Assembly: GCA_963921935.1 (NCBI GenBank)
Contig: OY998176.1
Location: 182,863,842-182,927,841 of the forward strand
From: Galeruca laticollis
Lineage: Eukaryota; Arthropoda; Insecta; Coleoptera; Chrysomelidae
Length of the DNA stretch: 64,000 nucleotides
Direction: 5' to 3'
The notes beneath the pieces were generated by a model, which was given only the letters and a program-made list of their open reading frames with translations, was not told the DNA's origin and made no database searches. Position 1 is the first letter of the stretch. Every line of letters starts with the position of its first letter. The position numbers were made by a program, and so were the translations under genes. Below, one piece after another: positions 57,110 through 64,000 of the stretch.

Positions 57110-58760
57110 ATCATTAAGTTGTTGTTTTTTGTGTTGTACACATTTGCTCAGTAAATGAATTTGAAGTCTAGTAGAGACCTTTTGGTATGAAAATTAAGAA
57201 TATTATAATGATTCGTTGAAATGCTTTAAGATAAAAATTAAATATTACTGTTTTACAGTAACAATCTGAGATAATTAGGCATTTATTGATTTTCATTTTG
57301 TTATGTACCAGAATCTATATCTATTATGGACATGTGTAATGATGCTGATCTTGTTTAATAACTGTAATTTCATGATCATTGAAAAGAAGATCCTCGGGCC
57401 AGATTAAAAGCACCTAACCGATTTTTCGGACAATTTTAAAAAAATTTCAATTTTTTCATTTCGGACTTCACATCAAACCACTACACACTGTTTCTTCAGA
57501 ACAAAGTTCTATATTTAAACTACAAGTATTGTTATAAATACAAAGTTGTGAATCAAATAGTACAAAAAAACACATCTTCGGAGTCATGTTTATCTCCCGC
57601 AACTGACTGACTGAATTTTCTCCTGCTGACTACGGTTGGGAGGAATCAGATGCTAAACTTGTTTTCCAATGGTTTGAAGTAGATTAAATGCCGAAATCCA
57701 TAGATGACATATCGATCAAGTTCAAAGAAATTCCGTCGGTTGAGGGAGATAAACATGACTCCGAAGATATGCAATATATGCGGTTCGTTTTCATTGATCT
57801 TGTTACTCTGCTTTGCAAGGTGGAAATAGTGATCCATTGACATTTTTTGCGTTGATCTGGAGGATTTCGTCACCCTCATTAATTTTATAGGTTTTAATAA
57901 AGAAAACTACACCAGCTTCATTGACGTCAGGATCAACCAATTGATGCGGAATACAAATTCTTCGATAACTGTATAAACTGCAGATGAGTCACCTGTGTTT
58001 AAATCGTTAATGCCTTCAAATTCATCTATGTACCTATCACAGTTTCTCAAGATAGTAAATGGGCAATTTTTACATTTTCGTTAATAAGATGCATCCACAC
58101 TTTTACATCGTTTCTTATGTGTGTCAAGTTGCCCAGAAATACGATAAGGATGTCAGTATCGGAGCACCGACGACCACATTTTACTCACAATCGATGTTGC
58201 TGATGCGATAAGCGATCTTCGTGACAGCTTCTTCATGTTGAGAACATGTTAAAACGACATCAAGTGTTTTTTGTACTGTTTGATTCACAACTTCGTATTT
58301 ATAACAATACGTGTAGTTTAAATATAGAACTTTGTTCTGAATACACAGTGTGTAGTGGTTTGATGAGAAGTACGAAATGAAAAAATTGACTAACATCTTA
58401 TTAAAATTGACGTTTTTTAATTTTGAAGAAAAATTGGGTAGGTGCTTTTGATCTGGCCCGAGAATATAAAAAGGGCGATTATCTTTTAAATGATCATGAA
58501 ATTACAGTTATTAAACAAGATCACCGTCATTATGCATGTTAATGATAAATATAGATTCTGGTACATAATAAAATGAAAATCAATAAATGCCTAATTATCT
58601 CCGATTGTTACTGTAAAACCGTAATATCTAATTTTTATCTCAAAGCATTTTATAGAATCATTATATTATTATTAATTTTTATGCCAAAATGTCTCAACTA
58701 TAGACTTTAAATTAATTTACTGAGCAAATGTGTATAACAGAAAAAACAACAACTTAACGA
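57110..58760. mobile_element. Large inverted repeat (arms about 465-495 bp)
   Basis: The left arm 57110-57573 and right arm 58264-58760 are diverged reverse complements. Landmarks are ATCATTAAGTTGTTGTTTTT with its partner, TTACTGTTTTACAGTAAC with GTTACTGTAAAACCGTAA, CGGGCCAGATTAAAAGCACC with GGTGCTTTTGATCTGGCCCG, and AGAACAAAGTTCTATATTTA with its partner. A 690-bp centre separates them. The right arm continues into sequence shared with the copy at 13.8-14.4 kb. Confidence 0.75.
57640..58300 (-). pseudogene. Decayed fragment of a multicopy TE-type protein (possible PIN-like domain)
   Basis: Minus-strand pieces in changing frames read LTCSQHEEAVTKIAYRISN, then NVVVRCSDTDILIVFLGNL in another frame, and further on YKINEGDEILQINAKNVNGS then LFPPCKAE. 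The E-E-A-D/V-T-K-I and S-D-T-D-I-L-I motifs resemble a PIN/FEN-like fold seen in repeated insect proteins; this family link is from memory and uncertain. At least three frame changes and several stops make it non-functional. Confidence 0.4.
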
Positions 58761-58999
58761 TCGTCATTTAGGACGATAAAGACGCAGCGTCGTAGCCGTG
58801 GTGCTCTGTATGACGAGCGCAGCTTCACAAGCTTGGCAGACGACTTTTGTTGTCTTTTTAGTGGCAGACTATTATTTTTTCATTTGTTGCTATAAATCAT
58901 TTCAATTAATATCATTATCGCGGGTATAATTTTTTTTTGTGAAAGCGTTTTAAAATTGACAATTTTCGACATTTATTAGAGTTTCGAAATGACACTCTT

Positions 59000-59048
59000 T
59001 TAGGCACTAAGTGCCTAAAAGTGACATTACTTAGGCACTAGTGCCTAA
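59000..59048. other. Two adjacent near-identical palindromes
   Basis: TTAGGCACTAAGTGCCTAA (59000-59018) has one central unpaired base, and TTAGGCACTAGTGCCTAA (59031-59048) is perfect. They lie beside the 3' end of the tyrosine recombinase gene, separated by 12 bases. Paired inverted sites of this size are what a tyrosine recombinase binds, but that role is inferred. Confidence 0.6.
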
Positions 59049-59190
59049 AAGTTAATTATTAAAGTGAATACTAGAGGCATGCAACTTCTCTTCTCTAAGA
59101 GCAATGCAAGTGGTAGTAGTCGGAATAAGTAAATTGCTTGTACTGGCAATGCCGGTAGCTTCTCCTTCTGCGTGAACTGCTTTTAATTGC

Positions 59191-60073
59191 TTATCTGGCG
59201 TATGTTTCTCTCCCATGTCGCTTCAAAAGTATCATGTCCGCTCCTGAATCAGCCAATGATGTTGCAGAGCTGCGCCGGAAATAATGACCAGTGTATTCAA
59301 TGGCATTGGAGAGTCCAAGGAATTCCGCTATCCTCTTCGGCATACCTCCAATTGTATTGATTCCAACTGGCAGGATACAGCATTTAATATTTCGATACGT
59401 CAAGAAAAATCGTTGATGTGCCACATTGAGTGGACGAAGTTTTACCTACTTACGAAATACATGTAAGAAATTGACACCATGTATTGATCCTTCAGTAATC
59501 GTAAACATTCTTGAAACATGAGTTTTTGTATTCGGAATCCTTACACTAATAAATGACTGACAATCTTTAATGGCATCTACGGTTAAAAAACTGATTTCTT
59601 CCCTTCTACATGCTCCCAATTCTTCAACGATTGAAGCAACTTGAAATAATAGGAATTCTTTGTCATCTGATTCTTTAATAAAGCGTTCTATTTCCAGATT
59701 TGTAAACATTTTTAATTTCTTTGGCTGATATCCGGAAGCTTTTATTAATAAAAATGCAATAAGGTTTGTGAATTTACTAATATCTACGTTTTTATTCAGG
59801 TAAACCATGATGCGGAGCATCGAATATTTACTCCACAAAGTTAACGGCCTTGAGGTAGTGGATAACTTCTGGAAATAAGCTAGCAATACCTTTTCTATAA
59901 AATTCTGAACATGTTTTTCTTTGACTCAAGTTTCAAAGTTGTAGGTGATGTCGTATAAGTTTTTCGATTTTTCGGGTACTAACATAGACAGCGCCGCTTC
60001 GGCAACTTGTTTAATGTCCAAAGACTCGTCATTATCACTATTTTTTGGCGATTTTTTCACGAAACGTTTGAAC
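59191..60073 (-). pseudogene. Crypton-like tyrosine recombinase, two stops and a truncated end
   Basis: One minus-strand frame runs from a probable splice acceptor (CTGTCAG, exon from 60073) to 59191. N-terminal core-binding region: LDIKQVAEAALSML, LYDITYNFET, LLAYFQKLS and LTLWSKYSMLR. Catalytic domain: an Arg in ACRREEISFLTVDAI, RIPNTKTH, then RFFLTYRN, PVGINTIGGMPKRIAEFLG, the H-x-x-R box GHYFRRSSATSLADSGAD and LKRHG. The frame is broken by TGA at 59926-59928 and TAG at 59446-59448. After RHG the sequence departs from the family, so the nucleophilic Tyr region is lost or frameshifted. Such enzymes cut and rejoin DNA at short inverted sites. The insect Crypton group is the best guess. The first exon was not located. 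Confidence 0.75.
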
Positions 60074-60240
60074 CTGACAGAACATTTATATTAAACAATG
60101 CCTTAGAAACATATGAACAGCTCACTTCCAATATTGTTTAAAAACACAACTAAAAGCATGAAAATTTACCAAATTCTCCGCTTTCACAAAAAATCTTGTA
60201 TAAAATTCGTTGCGAACAGAGTGTTTTCAGCACTCGACGC

Positions 60241-60274
60241 ATTGTCCAACTCGGCCTTCGCCTCGTTGGACAAT
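60241..60274. repeat. Hairpin with CGGCCTTCGCC loop
   Basis: ATTGTCCAAC and GTTGGACAAT flank TCGGCCTTCGCCTC. It lies upstream of the recombinase gene, reading on its strand. Possibly a terminal or recombination site. Confidence 0.6.
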
Positions 60275-60299
60275 TTTGTGTCCCGTAATTAAAATTCAT

Positions 60300-61390
60300 T
60301 CATTTCGCAACTTGTTTAATAAATAGCTAATTATAATTCGCGTATAAAAGATACTTCAATATAGCGTTTGCAGAATTGGGTTATACTTTTTACTTCCCTT
60401 AATTCTATGGGTACTTCGATAGGAGGTTTCGTATTTGTATATAGGTATTTATTGTAACTACACTAGTACTACTTGTTGCAAGAACTTGAGACTATACAGT
60501 CTAACTGATTATAAAGAGATATTCTCCATTTAAGCGGGCACTGCCATAGGAAGTACATTTAAGATTTGTAATGCTCATACATTAGCATCTGATATCGAAC
60601 TGCTATCTGTCTTATTTTACGCTGAAAACTCTGTACGAAACGCAATTGACGTCACCATGTGATTATGACCAATAATAGGGTACCGGTGAGATATGATTCG
60701 TTAGATATGCCCCGTCGCCTTTGGTGAGCAAAAACTGTTAGTGTACGTGATGGGCAGGGGTGGTTTAAGAATTTTTGAAAGGTTCATGTTTGGAATATAT
60801 TGAATTTGTTTCCAAACAGCGTTGTTTACAGTATCACAATGCTCTTTGAACACATTTTTAGTAATTTTAAGTGTCATTCAGTTGGTTATTGTATGTAGTA
60901 TGTATTTTTATTTGACATTTGACTTTAACCTTGAAACGAATTAAAAAATGGTCTAGCGTTGTTCTAGCTAGCAAATTATTATATTAGATGGTAAATTTGA
61001 ATAAATTATATATTAAAAATATTAATAAATAAAGTACGCTAACGTGTATTCATGTATAATTTGTCAATTGTTTAATTTTATATTGTATAGGATAACGTTC
61101 GATTTGTGGATTAAATTACCAGATATCCATCTGATGATGTATTAGATACGAAGAAGCTCTCTTTTAAACAAATAATCATCTTCTGTTTGCTCAAATGAAA
61201 GTTTGTTTACAATTTACACAATCATTCTATCATTATATGTCAAAAGTGCTTAATAAAACCATTTGTGATCTGATCAATCAGGAATCTACAGAATTGCCAA
61301 CTTAAGTTCAAACCACTCCTCCTAGTTCAATAAGAGAGATTATGTAATTCCATTTCAGTTTAACAATTAAATAAATACGAAATATAAAAA
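60300..61390. other. Non-coding stretch
   Basis: No gene found. It belongs to the segment present here but absent from the copy at 13.8-14.4 kb. Confidence 0.45.
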
Positions 61391-61397
61391 AATATTG

Positions 61398-61458
61398 TGT
61401 AAAACTTGTGGCACAACGACTTTCTGAACCGCGAAGTCATTGTGACACTTGTTTTACA
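61398..61458. repeat. Imperfect hairpin, 26-bp arms
   Basis: TGTAAAACTTGTGGCACAAC with continuation GACTTT is mirrored by GAAGTCATTGTGACACTTGT with TTTACA around a TCTGAACCGC-type loop; about five mismatches. Confidence 0.65.
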
Positions 61459-61469
61459 AATAACACTAT

Positions 61470-61745
61470 TTTGCACTTATGTGGGTGGCAGACGAGTTTT
61501 AATGTGGACTTTAGGTGGCGGACGATATTCTCTTAGCTTCTTATGTTTCAACTGATACGTACAATAAGTTTCGCGTATGCGGATATGAATTTTTTTGTTA
61601 ATTTTTTGCTGTAATTGTAACCCTCCTGTAAAGATGTGGTGGCGGACGTTTATATTACTATTGTACGTTACACGCATAACACATACCTACAAAAAATGAG
61701 GTTTGCGGAAATGGTGTAATGAAATCTGTCGTTAACTCCCGGACT
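61470..61745 (-). mobile_element. Outer end of the 58-61.7 kb element
   Basis: It matches inverted 13793-14045: ends in GTTAACTCCCGGACTAT (61731-61747) and contains GTGGCAGACGAG (61475), GTGGCGGACGAT (61510) and GTGGCGGACGTT (61641). The matching segment TATGTTTCAACTGATACGT confirms homology. No coding sequence. Confidence 0.65.
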
Positions 61746-62099
61746 ATCAATAGTTGTTTGAATTTTGTTGTCTGCAATTCAGAAACATGTTTTATGAAGA
61801 GTTTTACAAATGATTGGTTACGGAAAAAATACCCGAACACTATTGGAAGCTGCTCGCCTATTACATGAATAATTTCCTGACTTATCACCTATATCCATCC
61901 GACAATTAGTATAATAGAAAAACAGTTTCGGAAGTTTGGACATGTAAGGCAGTTGCAAACGCACTGAGTGATAATATGAAATTAGATGTGATGCTTGAGT
62001 TTGAGGGAAACTCACGTACATGAGTAGACAAGCATCCGCAACATTGAATTGCATTTTAAAAATACCAAAAGAATAAATGGTAATGGTAAAAATAGCCGC

Positions 62100-62345
62100 A
62101 GAATTTTTTATAAACCTAAAACAATAACGAGATATACTTAGGCATCATTACTTGATAAGATAAAGAGATAAATTATAAAAAAAACGACGTGATTGAGAAA
62201 GAAAACAGTGCTTTTCCATCAGTACAACGCGCCTGCCCACACTTCAACTATCGCCATGGCTAAAATCCATGAATTGTACTTTGAATTAGTCGACCATGCA
62301 CCATACTCTCCAGATCTGTTTCTAAGCCCAAATAGTAGATTTAGT
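62100..62345 (+). pseudogene. Mariner (DD34D-type) transposase fragment
   Basis: Plus-strand reading gives ITRYT, ASLLDKIKR, then LRKKTVLFHQYNAPAHTSTI, AMAKIHELYFELVDHAPYSPDL. The pattern LFHQDNAPAH...PYSPDLAPSD is the second and third catalytic region of true mariners. Here the second Asp is Tyr (HQYNAPAH), the SPDL block runs into unrelated residues, and there are in-frame stops. It lies about 120 bases before the last integrin exon. Confidence 0.8.
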
Positions 62346-62467
62346 ATATATGTACGTCTTTTTCTATAAAGAAAAGTATCCATTTTTATAGGTACATATG
62401 TACAGCAATGCTCTGAATTTGTAGAGAGATAATGTGAACACTGTTAAATATATACATGTTATTTTAG

Positions 62468-62632
62468 GCTAATCAAGAAGCTAAAATCTTAGAAATAATA
62501 GAATACAGTAATTCTCCAGGTGATGAATTGGAACCACCCTCTCAAGAACAAGAGGTAACTTATGAAGCGAACAACCAACCAATTTTTTCAGAAAAAACAA
62601 ACTCATCACAAGAACAACTTGTTGACATTTAG
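62468..62632 (+). CDS. Integrin alpha subunit, last exon (cytoplasmic tail and stop)
   Basis: After TTATTTTAG the frame is open for 54 codons (ANQEAKILEIIEYSNSPGDE ... SSQEQLVDI) and ends TAG at 62630. In phase 0 with the exon at 1698-1751 it gives KLENLKAA-ANQEAKILEII, a plausible continuation of the charged helix. The tail is acidic and rich in Ser and Gln, suited to the cytoplasm. No membrane segment or repeat is present, and this block stands out as coding amid transposon debris. The assignment is inferred from splice phase and composition, since integrin tails outside GFFKR are poorly conserved. The exact pairing needs transcript support. Confidence 0.68.
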   Translation, partial: ANQEAKILEIIEYSNSPGDELEPPSQEQEVTYEANNQPIFSEKTNSSQEQLVDI

Positions 62633-64000
62633 AGAGCATATTTTATAATATCTAATTAAGAAATAATATGTGTTGTTTATTAAATTATCGAAATTTGTTA
62701 AGCTTAAAATTTATTATTATTGTTAGAATTGCAATTAAAAATAATTTTCATGTACAAATGATTTATTTTTCCCTTTTTATGCTTTAAAACCTCGGGTAAA
62801 GGGATATAAAGAAAATATCTACTGTGTTATTTATAAAATGCGACATAGGGATTCCTGTACAAAACTGTCAAAAGTATGCTTTTTTACCAAATAACGTTTA
62901 TAAAAAATAGTAACAGATTTGAAAGTATCGTTAAAATATAAGTCCAAATAGACCTTAAATTTTCTTAAATTGGTTCTGGTTTAACAAAAAAACGCATAAT
63001 TATGTTTAAAAATAACAACATTTTGGAAAAATAGTAAAAGGGGCGGTTGACGCACTGGAAAATTAAAAGTTAAACCTGAAGTATCATGGTTAGATTCGCC
63101 GCTGTGACGAATTTTTTTCTTTTTTTTTGTAGTTCTTTTTTCATAATTTTTGTCTAAAAAAATTTAATTCAAAATAAGACAGGGCGTTTGTTTCCAAATT
63201 TTATTTATTTAAATGAAAGTTGAGACAATTAAATGTCAATTTCATTAAAGCAAAATCTAGTATGTAGCCTTCTAACTCATGTCATTTTCATTCATAACAA
63301 TTTGTAATTTTGGAGCCAATGAGTATTTTTGAAGCGATTAGATTGATTTGTAATTTTAATTTAGTTGTGAGTAATTTCTTGTTTTGTTTGTTAATATTCT
63401 TGTTAGTTAATTTGTTGTTTTAAGTTTAGATTTATTTTGCAATAGTTTTTAATCTAATTAACTTAATATTGTTCGTGTTTTCCTATTCATCAATTATTTT
63501 ATTAATTGTTTATATTTTAGGAAGTTTTTAACTCTTATCAGATAGTTATTTTTTATTTTTCTTCTCGTTGTAAAATGCTTACTCGTGAAGAAACTGTGCA
63601 CAACTGTTCGAATATATTATGGCGGCCACAGTAGTAGCGATATTAAACAATTTCTATTTATTGACTGTCTCGACCCTTACTTCATGGAATATGCTCATAT
63701 TAGTGTTTTTAAATGAAACTCAAGGTCTCTAGTTAATTCCACAATATAATACAAGTTATTGAAAATTCTAAAAAATTGACAATTGTTTCGATAAATCAAT
63801 ATTGATTCCCGTGCCCCAAGCGCCGTTCTATAGCTCCGCCCCTTTTATTATTTTGCAAAAGTGTTTTAAAAATGGCAAACGACTTTCTTATACATAATAA
63901 TTATGCATTTGTATTGAACCAGAAGAAATTTGAGACAATTAAAATTGCATTTGGACTTATTTTTCAACGATGTTTTCAAATCTGTTATTTTTTTTAATGC
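62633..64000 (+). other. Probable 3' UTR and downstream sequence
   Basis: No further coding region found. ATTAAA occurs near 62679 and AATTAAAAATAA near 62732, either of which could serve as poly(A) signals. The rest is AT-rich and unassigned. Confidence 0.45.

Larger units (their letters stand above)
1752..62467 (+). other. Giant last intron of the integrin alpha gene (about 60.7 kb)
   Basis: The donor GTGAGT at 1752 follows the GFFKR exon in phase 0. The next compatible acceptor followed by a plausible tail is TTATTTTAG ending at 62467. Between them I recognise only transposable elements, satellites and microsatellites, and no host exon. The join is inferred from phase, splice signals and the integrin-like tail. 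An RNA read crossing 1751/62468 would settle it. Confidence 0.68.

Noticed and set aside
61477..62054. Overlapping minus-strand frames of 66-78 codons
   Set aside because: They fall in the homologous end region of a repeat and show no conserved motif; the copy at 13853-14098 has a different, broken frame.
1..64000. tRNA, rRNA, CRISPR or bacterial operon features
   Set aside because: No cloverleaf-like or rRNA-like segments and no spaced short direct repeats were noticed; the repeats present are satellites, TIRs and microsatellites.

Overview
The window looks like AT-rich insect genomic DNA. Its repeat families are typical of insects, and an insect-type integrin alpha tail is present. A beetle is plausible but not shown. 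I see no bacterial-style genes, no rRNA, no tRNA and no CRISPR array.

The only host gene I can support is the 3' end of an integrin alpha-subunit gene on the + strand. One exon encodes the transmembrane helix (about 1504-1639), a small exon encodes the KAGFFKR juxtamembrane motif (1698-1751), and a last exon carries the rest of the cytoplasmic tail and the stop codon (62468-62632). If the last exon is correctly joined, almost the whole window is one final intron of about 60.7 kb (1752-62467), and nearly everything recognisable in it is mobile DNA.

Layout, left to right. 1.0-1.44 kb: LINE fragment. 2.5-8.16 kb: decayed, 5'-truncated I/Jockey-group LINE on the - strand, broken by a fold-back insertion. 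11.0-13.7 kb: two Tc1/mariner remnants. 13.8-14.4 kb: end fragment of an element seen again at 58-61.7 kb. 15.0-16.1 kb: LINE 3' end. 16.4-22.7 kb: decayed Ty3/gypsy element on the - strand (element 3). 23.2-23.6 kb: LINE fragment. 23.6-34.46 kb: essentially intact Ty3/gypsy element (element 1). 34.5-36.1 kb: lone LTR plus primer-binding site of the element-3 family. 38.7-39.8 kb: inverted-repeat element. 41.4-43.4 kb: 356-bp satellite arranged as a palindrome of about 1.7 kb. 43.38-45.87 kb: mariner-type element with TIRs of about 500 bp and a probable transposase intron. 46.9-56.3 kb: second near-intact Ty3/gypsy element (element 2). 57.1-61.75 kb: composite inverted-repeat region with a broken Crypton-like tyrosine recombinase and palindromic sites. 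62.1-62.35 kb: mariner fragment next to the last integrin exon.

The three Ty3/gypsy elements share one plan: LTRs of 1.5-2.2 kb, a PBS matching the 3' end of tRNA-Lys1,2, a long coiled-coil Gag without a zinc knuckle but with an Asn/Arg-rich tail, and Pol (PR-RT-RNaseH-IN) in the -1 frame behind an N-AAT-TTY slip site at the Gag stop. No env was found. The long LTRs, Lys PBS and missing knuckle suggest the Osvaldo/Ulysses group (inference). The elements repeatedly abut (TA)n tracts.
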